From a bacterium (GTDB lineage Bacteria; Zhuqueibacterota; Zhuqueibacteria; Zhuqueibacterales; Zhuqueibacteraceae): a DNA stretch of 64,000 nucleotides. A program made the position numbers and the translations under genes. The notes beneath the pieces were generated by a model, which was not told the origin of the DNA, did no database searches, and saw only the letters and a program-made list of their open reading frames with translations. Below are positions 42,712-51,370 of the stretch, piece after piece (position 1 is the stretch's first letter; every line of letters starts with the position of its first letter). The stretch spans positions 36,786 to 100,785 of the forward strand of contig JAKLJX010000023.1 in NCBI GenBank assembly GCA_023150945.1, written 5' to 3'.

Positions 42712-45162
42712 CTATTTTTTCTCTTCTGCCAATTGCGCCTGGCGACGCATTTGATCGATTTTCGCTGCGACCTGGGCCACCATCTCCTGGAAGCGCGCCT
42801 CCGTGTGCACGTTCTCCAGCAGGGGATCAATCAATGCCCAACGATACTCCAGCCAGCCGGCAGCGATTGCTTGCTCGAGCCAGTGATAAAACTCTGCCTT
42901 CTGGTGGCGCGCTGCATGGATGCGTGCCAGATCATAGCGCGGCCAGCCCCTTTCATTCCCCGCAGCGATTCGCGCCTGGCAGTTCGCGGCAAAACGATCG
43001 AACATCTTGCCGGCTTCATTCTCCCTCCCGGTCTTCAGGTAGACATACGCGAGCTCCAGCGACTGAAATGCCGGATTACCCGCGATGGTTTTGTCAAAAC
43101 AACTCATGGCCTGCTGATAATCCTGCTGCAGCAGAGGCGACAAACACAAAACTTGGAAATAGTTCGGCGCGACCGCGAGTATCTTCCTCCGGATGATTTC
43201 GGCGGCTTGTGATTGCCCTTCCTCCAGGTAGAGTTGCCACAGTCGTTGATAACTCCTGAGATAATCCGGCGCCAGTTCCACGGACTTCTGGAACCATTTC
43301 TCAGCATTGACCTTGTCAGCCAAGCTCATATAGGCTACGCCAAGGGCGCTCGCCGCACTTGCCGAAGTCGGAGCCAACACGAATGCCTTTTTCAGCCAGG
43401 GCAGCGCGGCAACGGGGTCTGTTTCCAGCAGCACCCAGCCCACATTGACTGTGGCGGGAAAGTGATTGGCATTCAGCTTGATCGCGTGCAGGCTGGCTTC
43501 CAGGGATTTGTGCAGCCATCCCTTGTAGTAGTAGGCAAGCCCCAGCGCCTTGTATCCTTCCGCCAAGTTCGGATCCAGCGTGATCGCGCGTTGGCTCAGC
43601 ACAATGGCTGAATCGAGCAAATCCCTCTGCGCGCAAGCATCGGCGAGTCCGGCATACGCGAGCGCATACCCCGAGTCCTGCTCGAGCGCTTTGACGAAGA
43701 GACTGCCGGCCATTTCGTAGGATTTGCGATCATGGCGATAGTAGTACTCGCGGCCTTTGAGATAGAAATCATATGCGGTAATATCTGTGGTGGGCTTTTT
43801 CGCGGCCTGGCCGCTTTCCGCAGAGGAGAGCCTGGCCTTGAGCGCGCCGGCAATCTGCCGGGCAATATCACTCTGAATGGCAAAGATCTCCGTCATTTCT
43901 TCATCGTAGACTTCCGCCCAGAGATGGCCTTCGTCGTGTGCATCGATCAACTGGGCGGCGACCCGCACCTGCTTGCCCGAGCGTCTGACACTTCCTTCGA
44001 GTACCGTGGCAACATCAAGCTCCCTGCCGATGTCACGAATGCTGCGATAGACACCCTTATACTTCATCACGGAAGTTCTGGAAATCACCTTCAGATCGGC
44101 AATCTTGGCAAGCTCAGTGATGACATCTTCCGTGATGCCATCACTGAAGTACTCGTCTTCGTGGCTGGTGCCAAGATTGACGAAGGGAAGAACGGCGATG
44201 GATTTTCGATCAGTCGGACCGGCGTCACGTTGCAACAGAAAAATCCAGATGACGAGGGCGAGCACAACCAAGCCGGCAGCGTACCAAACCAGGCGTCTGC
44301 GGCGTTGTGAGTCCGGTGCGAAAGGCCGCTGCCGGGCGCGGGAAGCGGGCGGCGTTTGCAGGGCGCGCAAGTCCAAAAGCAATTCGTTGATCTGCTGGTA
44401 GCGATCGGTTGCTTTCTTGGCAAGGCACTTGTTAATGATGCTTTCAAGTTCTTGGGGAACGTTTGCGCGCAGACTGGTAGCCGGCCGGGGAGTTTCGTTG
44501 AGAATGGAATACACCACCGCCTGTTCATAATCGCCCTTGAACGGCAACTGTCCGGTGAGCATTTCATACAACATCACGCCCAAGGACCAGATGTCTGTGC
44601 GATGATCCACGGCTTCACCCTGCGCCTGCTCCGGAGACATATAAGCTACCGTGCGAATAGCCGTGCCAGCCCTGGCCAGCCCTCCCTGATCACCTAATTT
44701 GGCAAGGCCGAAATCCAGTATTTTTATCACACCATCTTTGGTGATCATTACGCTGCCGGGCTTGATATCGCCATGGACAAGGCCATTTTCATGCACCTTT
44801 GCCAGTCCCTGCGCAATCTGCATAGCAATATCAATGGCGCTGTCCACTGACAGCTGGCCACGAGCTACTTTCTTTTTCAGCCTTTCGCCATCATAATAAG
44901 CGATGACGATGAAGAGACGCCCATCCGCTGTTTCGCTAAATTCATGAACAGAGCAGATGTTGCGATGATCCAGCGCCGAAGCCGCTTGCGCTTCATGAAT
45001 GAAAAGCGCTTTCACTTCGGGAGCACGAGTAAATTCAGGCGGGACAAATCTGAGCGCAACAATGCGCTTGAGTTTCAAATCTTCGGCTTTGTAAACTGCG
45101 CTCAACCCGCTGCCGCCGAGCTGTTCAATGATCTTATAGTGGGAGATAGTTTGGCCGATCAT
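42712..45162 (-). CDS. predicted pseudokinase of the Ser/Thr kinase-TolB-TPR family
   Basis: 816 residues, collinear with its upstream paralogue. Kinase-like domain about 9-270, membrane helix about 290-310 (WYAAGLVVLALVIWIFLL), TolB-N-like domain (SIAVLPFVNLGTSHEDEYFS, about 325-470), then TPR-type repeats to about 780. Key residues are changed: glycine loop LGGSGLSAV (Gly18 and Gly21 both become Ser relative to the paralogue), VAIK lysine is Arg38 (VALRFV), HRD is HGD (131), and the catalytic-loop Asn is Ser137 (DIKPGSVM). DFG (150-152) and Asp132 remain. It overlaps the upstream kinase gene by ATGA, so the two are translationally coupled. Catalytic inactivity is predicted, not shown. Confidence 0.9.
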   Translation of the reverse strand: MIGQTISHYKIIEQLGGSGLSAVYKAEDLKLKRIVALRFVPPEFTRAPEVKALFIHEAQAASALDHRNICSVHEFSETADGRLFIVIAYYDGERLKKKVARGQLSVDSAIDIAMQIAQGLAKVHENGLVHGDIKPGSVMITKDGVIKILDFGLAKLGDQGGLARAGTAIRTVAYMSPEQAQGEAVDHRTDIWSLGVMLYEMLTGQLPFKGDYEQAVVYSILNETPRPATSLRANVPQELESIINKCLAKKATDRYQQINELLLDLRALQTPPASRARQRPFAPDSQRRRRLVWYAAGLVVLALVIWIFLLQRDAGPTDRKSIAVLPFVNLGTSHEDEYFSDGITEDVITELAKIADLKVISRTSVMKYKGVYRSIRDIGRELDVATVLEGSVRRSGKQVRVAAQLIDAHDEGHLWAEVYDEEMTEIFAIQSDIARQIAGALKARLSSAESGQAAKKPTTDITAYDFYLKGREYYYRHDRKSYEMAGSLFVKALEQDSGYALAYAGLADACAQRDLLDSAIVLSQRAITLDPNLAEGYKALGLAYYYKGWLHKSLEASLHAIKLNANHFPATVNVGWVLLETDPVAALPWLKKAFVLAPTSASAASALGVAYMSLADKVNAEKWFQKSVELAPDYLRSYQRLWQLYLEEGQSQAAEIIRRKILAVAPNYFQVLCLSPLLQQDYQQAMSCFDKTIAGNPAFQSLELAYVYLKTGRENEAGKMFDRFAANCQARIAAGNERGWPRYDLARIHAARHQKAEFYHWLEQAIAAGWLEYRWALIDPLLENVHTEARFQEMVAQVAAKIDQMRRQAQLAEEKK

Positions 45163-47609
45163 CTCTGCTCCATCATTTCCACCTGCTGGCGCATCTGGTC
45201 CACTTTCGCTTTTACGTGTGCCATCATTTGCCTGAACCGCTTATCGTTGTGTAGATTTTCTAGTAATGGATCAGTCATCCCCCAGCGATACTCGATCCAC
45301 CCAGCGTCGATGGCTTTTTGTAGCCACTCATAAGCTTCCGCTTTCCTGTTTAGAGCTGCACTTATACGTGCCATATCATAGCGTGGCCAGTACCTTTCAT
45401 TTCCTCGTTCGATATTCGCCTGACACCGTTTGGTAAACAAATCGAATATCTTTTGTGCTTCGCCTTCCTTACCTGTTTTTTTGTAGAAGTACGCCAGATC
45501 TAAAGATCGAAATTTCGGATCGATTGAAACTGTTTTCTCATAGTATTCCTTTGCCTGTACATAGTTATGATCCAGAAGATAGGACAGGCCTGTAGCCTGG
45601 AGATAATTTGGCGCATTCGCTAAGAGTTTCTGCTCGATTTCCTTAGCTGCATCATATCGTCCTCCTCGCGAATACAACTGCCATAATTTCAAGTAATTTC
45701 TCCAATAGTCTGGCGCAATTTCTATGGACTGCTTAAACCATTTTTCTGCATTGGCCTCGTCACCAAGAACCATATAGGCCGTGCCAATGGCGCTCGCGCT
45801 GGTCGCAGTGGTCGGATCCAGCATGAATGCCTTTTTGAACCAGGGCAGGGCTTCAACCGGATTGGTTTCGATCAGCACCCAACCCACATTGACGATGGCG
45901 GGAAAGTGATTTGCATTCAGTCTTATCGCGTGCAGGCTGGCTTCCAGGGATTTCTGCATCCAGCCTTTGTAATAATACGCGAGCCCCAACGATCTATAGG
46001 CCTCAGGAAGTCTCGCGTCCATCGCTATCGCACGCCGGCTCAGGGTGATGGCGGAATCCGCCGATTCTCTCTGCGCGCAAACATCAGCCAGCCCCGCGTA
46101 GGCGAGAGCGAAGGTTGAGTCAAGCTCAAGCGCTTTCACAAAGAAACCACCAGCCATCTCATAGGCTTCTCTGTAATGCCGATAATAGTATTCACGCCCT
46201 TTGAGATAGTAATCATACGCTGTGATGTTTCCTGTGGGCTTTTTTTCAATTTGTTTCTTTTCGGGAGATGAAAGTTTTACCTTAAGCGCCATGGCGATCT
46301 GCACTGCGATTTCAGATTGAATGACAAAAATATCTGCCATCTCTTTATCATAAGTTTCTGCCCAGAGCAATCCCTCATCATGTGTATCAATCAACTGGGC
46401 AGCGATACGAACCTGGTTTCCTGCACGCCTGACGCTCCCTTCAAGCACTGTTGCAACGTCAAGCTTCTTGCCAATATCAGGAATATTTTTGTCGACTCCT
46501 TTGTACTGCATCACGGACGTCCTTGAAATCACTTTCAGGTCGGCGATCTTCGTCAGCTGTGTAATGACGTCTTCGGTTATCCCATCGCTGAAATATTCAT
46601 CTTCTTTGCTCTCACTCAGATTGCTGAAAGGAAGGACGGCAATGGATTTTCGGTCAATTGTCGGGGTCTTCGGGATAAAGACTACATACCCGACGAGCAA
46701 AGCCAACACCACCACACCGGCGCCATACAGATAGGCAAGTTTTCGCGGCGGCTGCGCACTTCCGGCGAGTGATCGTTGGGAAGCGCCATATTCCAGCGAT
46801 TGTTTGAGCGCGCGCAAATCGGCCAGGAGCTCAGTCATTTGCTGATAGCGATCAGTCGCTTTCTTGGCAAGGCACAAATTGACGATGCGTTCGAGTTCTG
46901 GGGGAACGTTTGCACGCAAACTGGCAATTGGATGCGGCGTCTCGTTGAGAATGGAGTAGATGATCGCCTGCTCATACTCGCCTTTGAAAGGCAACTGTCC
47001 GGTGAGCATTTCATAGAGCACGACGCCGAATGCCCAAATGTCGGCGCGATGATCCACGTCCTGGCCATGCGTTTGTTCCGGCGACATGTAAGCGGCGGTG
47101 CCGAGGGTTGTGCCCGCTTTAGTGAGCTGCACTTGCCCAGCGAGTTTGGCAAGACCGAAATCCACGATCTTGGCCGCGCCCTCACTGGTCACCATGATGT
47201 TGGCCGGCTTGATGTCACGATGCGTCATGCCATGTTCATGCGCCTTTGCCAAACCCTGCGCAACTTGTATGGCAATGTCGATGACTTCCGCCACCTGCAA
47301 TTTGCCCCTTGCCATTTGCTTCTTCAGCGTTTCACCCGCATAATACGCCATGACGATGAAAAGCTGCCCCTCCTCGGTCTCACCGATTTCGTGGATGTCG
47401 CAAATGTTGGGATGATCGAGCGCCGCAGCTGCTTGTGCCTCGTGAATGAAACGCTCTTTCGCCTCCTCGTCACGAGTCAACTCCGGCGGCAAAAACTTGA
47501 GAGCGACAAGGCGTTTCAGCTTGGTATCTTCGGCTTTGTAGACGACGCCCATGCCGCCGCCACCGAGTTTTTCGATGATTTTGTAGTGTGATATGGTTTG
47601 GCCGATCAT
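45159..47609 (-). CDS. Ser/Thr protein kinase with TolB-like domain and TPRs
   Basis: 816 residues from the ATG at 47609 (MIGQTISHYKIIEKLGGGGM); the open frame runs 59 codons upstream but lacks kinase content. The kinase domain (9-270) has an intact glycine loop (GGGGMG), Lys38 (VALKFL), Glu57, HRDIKPAN (130-137), DFG (150-152) and GTAAYMSPEQ. A membrane helix follows at about 295-320. Then come a TolB-N-like domain (SIAVLPFSNLSESKEDEYFS, about 334-470) and TPRs to about 790. This kinase-TolB-TPR layout is known in FCB bacteria and Acidobacteria. The overlapping downstream paralogue (ATGA) is a predicted pseudokinase. Confidence 0.94.
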   Translation of the reverse strand: MIGQTISHYKIIEKLGGGGMGVVYKAEDTKLKRLVALKFLPPELTRDEEAKERFIHEAQAAAALDHPNICDIHEIGETEEGQLFIVMAYYAGETLKKQMARGKLQVAEVIDIAIQVAQGLAKAHEHGMTHRDIKPANIMVTSEGAAKIVDFGLAKLAGQVQLTKAGTTLGTAAYMSPEQTHGQDVDHRADIWAFGVVLYEMLTGQLPFKGEYEQAIIYSILNETPHPIASLRANVPPELERIVNLCLAKKATDRYQQMTELLADLRALKQSLEYGASQRSLAGSAQPPRKLAYLYGAGVVVLALLVGYVVFIPKTPTIDRKSIAVLPFSNLSESKEDEYFSDGITEDVITQLTKIADLKVISRTSVMQYKGVDKNIPDIGKKLDVATVLEGSVRRAGNQVRIAAQLIDTHDEGLLWAETYDKEMADIFVIQSEIAVQIAMALKVKLSSPEKKQIEKKPTGNITAYDYYLKGREYYYRHYREAYEMAGGFFVKALELDSTFALAYAGLADVCAQRESADSAITLSRRAIAMDARLPEAYRSLGLAYYYKGWMQKSLEASLHAIRLNANHFPAIVNVGWVLIETNPVEALPWFKKAFMLDPTTATSASAIGTAYMVLGDEANAEKWFKQSIEIAPDYWRNYLKLWQLYSRGGRYDAAKEIEQKLLANAPNYLQATGLSYLLDHNYVQAKEYYEKTVSIDPKFRSLDLAYFYKKTGKEGEAQKIFDLFTKRCQANIERGNERYWPRYDMARISAALNRKAEAYEWLQKAIDAGWIEYRWGMTDPLLENLHNDKRFRQMMAHVKAKVDQMRQQVEMMEQR

Positions 47610-47665
47610 GATCAACTCCGACAACCAAATTCTGCGCTTCTGCCGGCTGGCATTCTGAAAACCTT

Positions 47666-48463
47666 TTATCGATCCTGAATTTTCTTTGCTCGTTTGGCGA
47701 TGACTCGCTTGATTTTCTGATAAGACGGCGGCGGTCCGGTTCGCACCTGCTTGCCGTCGACAAACAAGGCATCGGCAATGCCCCATTCCATAAAAGTCTC
47801 GCGCGGCAAGGTATCAATCGCGCGGAACTCGACCTTGTCGCCCAACTCCGCGGCGGCCCGCTTGGCTCTCTCAAAGACCATATTCTGTGCCGGACACCAG
47901 CCGTTGCAAAACGCGGTGACCGTGACCTTGCCGGGAAATCTTTCCGGTTGTTTCTTTGGTCGAACCCATTGGGGCGGAATTGCATCTTCGGTGAAAGGTT
48001 TCCACAGGAGAACCTCTCCCAAAAATCCTTGTTGATCGACCTTGAGGTATCCCTGTTTCTTGAACCATGCGGCCTTCATCCAAAACGGCAGGGGAACTCC
48101 CCAAGCGGCAATGCCTTTTGCTCCCAATGCTTTCGCATCATCTTCAGCGGCCTGCAACAATGCTGTTCCCATTCCTTTTTTCTGAAAATTTCCCCTGCCC
48201 TTTTGGTGGCCGTGTACCCAGATGCAGTTGATGAAGTACAAATGCCTGCCTTCCGCAAAGGCGTGCTCGATGGGCATGTACTGAATCATGCCGCCGACAT
48301 GGCCCTCATCATCCAGCGCGAGTTTCACGCGGAGACCCTTGTCCTGCATGTAATTGTACCAGACTTCTTTGTGATTGCCCGCCTCTTTGAGTTCTTCATT
48401 CCAATCCTCCAGACAGGCAAAATAGAGCGGCTGACGCTCATTGGTGAGATCGATGATTTGCAT
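47666..48463 (-). CDS. GNAT acetyltransferase fused to a YoaP-type domain
   Basis: About 265 residues from the ATG at 48463 (MQIIDLTNERQPLYF). The N-terminal part is a GNAT fold: EGHVGGMIQYMPIEHAF, then KGMGTALLQAAEDDAKALGA (acetyl-CoA-binding loop), AAWGVPLPFWMKAAWFKKQG. After about residue 165 comes a YoaP-like domain (VTAFCNGWCPAQNMVFERAK with a CxxxC pair, then IDTLPRETFMEWGIADALFV), resembling a thioredoxin-like fold. The GNAT-YoaP combination is known in Bacillus YoaP. The substrate is unknown. The kinase gene begins 56 bases downstream. Confidence 0.87.
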   Translation of the reverse strand: MQIIDLTNERQPLYFACLEDWNEELKEAGNHKEVWYNYMQDKGLRVKLALDDEGHVGGMIQYMPIEHAFAEGRHLYFINCIWVHGHQKGRGNFQKKGMGTALLQAAEDDAKALGAKGIAAWGVPLPFWMKAAWFKKQGYLKVDQQGFLGEVLLWKPFTEDAIPPQWVRPKKQPERFPGKVTVTAFCNGWCPAQNMVFERAKRAAAELGDKVEFRAIDTLPRETFMEWGIADALFVDGKQVRTGPPPSYQKIKRVIAKRAKKIQDR

Positions 48464-48593
48464 GGCTCGGCCTCGTTGTTGTAACGGAATGGCCCGCCGC
48501 AACCGGCAGGGCAAGACAAGTCCAGGCACCGGCCTGGTTGGCCGAGGACTCGTCCTGCCCGAGAACACAATCAGGCGTGAGTTCATTCCATTT

Positions 48594-49238
48594 TCACATG
48601 TTCGACTGCCCGGTTTTTCTCACGCGATAGCGGATGATGGTGGCGTATTTTTCAGGATCGCCCCGGGAAAACATCGTCGGGCCTTTGAGATATTCTTCTT
48701 CATGCTCGCCGGCAACCTCATAGCCTTGCGTTTTGATGAACTCCATCAACCGCGCGACGGTGGGCTGCTCCTTGTCATAAGGCCCCATATGCAGAATCTC
48801 CGCAACCTCACCATACTCCCAGGTTGTCAACGAAACCTTCAACTCCCGCGGTGCTTCAAAGCTCGGCAGCTCGGTGGTTGTTTCGGGAACAGGCATGGCA
48901 TATAAACCCAGCCATTCCGATTTGGGAGTATCCCACGCCAGCGGCCAGCGCGCACGCGGCGCAAGCTGGCCCGGCCCCTTGGCGGTGCCCTTGGTCTTGA
49001 AATACACTTGAAACAAAGTCGCAAATGCCTTGCTGCCGGCGACATTGGGATCGCCTTTGGCCTCGACCACGATCATCTTCTGATCTGGTGCTGTTACAAT
49101 CTGCGGGTTTTTGAGATGCTCGTATTTGGACAAATCCGGGCCCTGTGTCATGTAATAATAGGTCACGGCGATGAGGGCAACAACAGCCACGACCAGAGCA
49201 GCAGCGACACCGAGCAGCACTTTCGTGACTTTCTTCAT
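48594..49238 (-). CDS. membrane-anchored GyrI-like ligand-binding protein
   Basis: 214 residues. An N-terminal helix (about 7-28, LLGVAAALVVAVVALIAVTY) anchors a periplasmic or cytoplasmic GyrI/AraC-effector-binding-like domain. Recognisable segments are PDQKMIVVEAKGDPNVAGSK, FATLFQVYFKTKG, ELKVSLTTWEYGEVAEILHM, GPYDKEQPTVARLMEFIKTQ and EEEYLKGPTMFSRGDPEKYA. Such domains bind hydrophobic ligands. There is no DNA-binding domain. A second GyrI-like protein lies at 57406. Confidence 0.82.
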   Translation of the reverse strand: MKKVTKVLLGVAAALVVAVVALIAVTYYYMTQGPDLSKYEHLKNPQIVTAPDQKMIVVEAKGDPNVAGSKAFATLFQVYFKTKGTAKGPGQLAPRARWPLAWDTPKSEWLGLYAMPVPETTTELPSFEAPRELKVSLTTWEYGEVAEILHMGPYDKEQPTVARLMEFIKTQGYEVAGEHEEEYLKGPTMFSRGDPEKYATIIRYRVRKTGQSNM

Positions 49239-49271
49239 ATTGCTTCTCCTCGTTCTTGAGAGGTGAAAAAC

Positions 49272-49523
49272 TCATAACAATGGCGCGACATGCCGCGGGG
49301 GTTCCATACACCGCGCCACCACCAGACCGGCCAGTGTCCAGGAAATGAAGTCATTCGCAGCCAACAACGGCGCGGAGCGCCAGGGCAACCCACCGATGCC
49401 GAATCTTACCGGACCGCCGATAACAACGAACGACAAATCGATGGCGGCGAAAAAGAATACGCGCCGGGAATAGCTTGAGAGAATCCGGATCGAAGTCACC
49501 GAGAGCATCCAGGCCGCAATCAT
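49272..49523 (-). CDS. small hypothetical membrane protein
   Basis: 83 residues from the ATG at 49523 (MIAAWMLSVTSIRILSSYSR). Hydrophobic segments RRVFFFAAIDLSFVVIGGP and LAANDFISWTLAGLVVARC suggest two or three membrane helices. The frame is open further upstream to a GTG at 49619, giving 115 residues, but that part is Cys/Arg-rich and approaches the GTCAT repeat. No family is recognised. The composition is protein-like and it does not overlap other genes, but its start and even its existence are uncertain. Confidence 0.5.
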   Translation of the reverse strand: MIAAWMLSVTSIRILSSYSRRVFFFAAIDLSFVVIGGPVRFGIGGLPWRSAPLLAANDFISWTLAGLVVARCMEPPRHVAPLL

Positions 49524-49651
49524 CCTGGTGATGACTGCGCCGCCAATTGCACAACAAGTTCTTACACCGCGCCACTCGATATTCCGGCAATGAGCATTCT
49601 TTTCGACACGGTTTCTCACCCTCCGTTGGAGCCACGAATGGCGGTTCGTCG

Positions 49652-49700
49652 GTCATCCCCAAATGGCTTCTCAGCAAGCGCAAGCGGAAGGATCCAGCTT
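49652..49700. repeat. GTCAT-type interspersed repeat
   Basis: GTCATCCCCAAATGGC (49652) is followed by AAGCGGAAGGATCCAGC (about 49681-49697). This order, GTCATCCC ... GGATCC or GAATCT, matches the common bacterial intergenic GTCAT repeat family. Related copies appear at 53259-53350, 60376-60449 and, weakly, 28888. It lies just before the stop of the FAD oxidoreductase gene. Confidence 0.5.
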
Positions 49701-49706
49701 CGCGCT

Positions 49707-51341
49707 TCACCAGCTCTTCATAACCTCACCAAAACACTGCAGGCCGCTGCCAATCACGCCGCCGTAGCCGTGGCCGGGCTGCGTCCACGCACCGGCGAGA
49801 TAGAGATTTTTGATCGGCGTGGCATTCGGCAAGCGTTGTGGTCCGGAGTTGTCGAGCGTTTGATCCCAGCCGTAAATCGCGCCGCGATAGTTGCCGGTGT
49901 AACGCACGTTGGTCAGCGGCGTGCCGATCTCCTTCACAGCGATGGCCTTGCGCAAGCCGGGCAACAGCGTCTGCTCCACTTTGTCGATGAGCATGTCCGC
50001 GATGCGCTCTTTTTCGGCGCGATACGCTGCTTTGTTGTTGCTGAAATAATCCGCTTCATACTTCTGCCAATGATCATAGCCCTGCAACGTCATGATCGTG
50101 AGCGTGTTCTTGCCTTTCGGCGAATAGCCGGCATACACATTGTCATAAAGCGTCAGCGCAAAGCCGCCGTTCTCCACCTCCGCGTTGCGCGAATGCCGAT
50201 AGCCAGCTTCAGGATCGTATCCGGACTCGAAAAAGATTTCCGTGTCCTGGAGGCCAAGCTCGTTGATCAAATCCTTCTTCAATCCGAGAAAGATTTGAAA
50301 ACTCGACAGGCTAACGCTGAATTGCGCCATTTTCGCGAGATACTCGCCGAGCGCCGGCTGCGGCTTCATCAGCGTGTGAAACGTGTCGTGGGCGTTGGCA
50401 TTGGATATCACAACTCTGCTTTTGTAGGATTTGCCCTCTGCAGTGGTGACACCCACGGCAATTTGATCTTGCACCAGAATTTCGTTTACACGCTGGTTCA
50501 GCAAAACCTTGCCGCCGTGCTTTTCGATGAACTGCACAAAAGCATTGCTGATCTTCTGCGAACGGCCGCGCGGATAAAACCCGCCGCCGGTGAGATAACC
50601 CAGTGTCGGCAAGGCGTAGAAGATGCTGGCAAGCTGCGTGGGCGGCAGACCGTAATACACCCACAGCGCCGAGACGATGGCTTTTAATTTGGGATCGCGA
50701 AGGCGCACGGCCATCATCTGCTCCCAGGTTTTGCTGTAGCAGTTGAACAGATGCGGATATTCAGCCGGAAAGCTCATCATGTCCACTTGGCCCGCGGCGC
50801 GTGAAAATTTATTGATATCCTCGGACAGCCCTTGCATGTCGGCGAACAATGCTGCGATGCCCGTCTTTTCTGCGGGGAAGTGGCCGGCGAGCAGATCGAT
50901 ATAGCCGGGGAGATTGCGCTGGGGGACGCGAATATCATGTTCGGGAAAGATGATGCGATACAGATTGGGATGAGGAACAAATTCAACTTCGCTGATTTCG
51001 GGAAAGCCGGGAATGAGATTGTGCATGCCGCCGCGTTCGCCGACGGTGGTGGAATGCAACGACACATCAAATTCAAAACCGCCGGGCCGCGTGAACGTCG
51101 TGGCATATCCGCCGGGGCGATCGTGCTTTTCCAAAACCAGTGGCCGGAATCCCTGGCGGGCGAACGCTGCGGCGCAGCTCAGTCCGCCGAGTCCCGAGCC
51201 GATGATGATGGCGTCAAATTCATTATCACTTATTTGCGCGCCAGCGCCTCGTGGCAAAATGCTCCAATCCAGAGCGAGAGTGGAAACGCCGGCGATTAGT
51301 GTTTTGATGAAATCTCTTCTCTTAATCTCATCGCTCAACAT
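49707..51341 (-). CDS. Tat-exported FAD-dependent oxidoreductase (phytoene desaturase/retinol saturase-like)
   Basis: 544 residues. The N-terminus has a twin-arginine signal (RRDFIKTLIAGVSTLALD) ending near GAGAQ. The FAD-binding fold is clear: DAIIIGSGLGGLSCAAAFAR, then LVLEKHDRPGGYATTF (about 43-85). Further conserved blocks include VLLNQRVNEILV and SRVVISNANAH, and the C-terminal dinucleotide-fold return NLYLAGAWTQPGHGYGGVIG. This places it in the CrtI/phytoene desaturase-carotenoid isomerase-retinol saturase superfamily. Export by Tat is unusual for carotenoid enzymes and suggests a periplasmic oxidoreductase. The substrate is unknown. Confidence 0.87.
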   Translation of the reverse strand: MLSDEIKRRDFIKTLIAGVSTLALDWSILPRGAGAQISDNEFDAIIIGSGLGGLSCAAAFARQGFRPLVLEKHDRPGGYATTFTRPGGFEFDVSLHSTTVGERGGMHNLIPGFPEISEVEFVPHPNLYRIIFPEHDIRVPQRNLPGYIDLLAGHFPAEKTGIAALFADMQGLSEDINKFSRAAGQVDMMSFPAEYPHLFNCYSKTWEQMMAVRLRDPKLKAIVSALWVYYGLPPTQLASIFYALPTLGYLTGGGFYPRGRSQKISNAFVQFIEKHGGKVLLNQRVNEILVQDQIAVGVTTAEGKSYKSRVVISNANAHDTFHTLMKPQPALGEYLAKMAQFSVSLSSFQIFLGLKKDLINELGLQDTEIFFESGYDPEAGYRHSRNAEVENGGFALTLYDNVYAGYSPKGKNTLTIMTLQGYDHWQKYEADYFSNNKAAYRAEKERIADMLIDKVEQTLLPGLRKAIAVKEIGTPLTNVRYTGNYRGAIYGWDQTLDNSGPQRLPNATPIKNLYLAGAWTQPGHGYGGVIGSGLQCFGEVMKSW

Positions 51342-51370
51342 AACTCATCCATCTCCTTTCAGACTTCTCT

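Noticed and set aside
49351..49710. A 119-codon minus-strand open frame overlapping the FAD gene's stop and the small membrane gene.
   Set aside because: Its N-terminal part is the translation of the GTCAT repeat, and it overlaps a better-supported small membrane gene in another frame.
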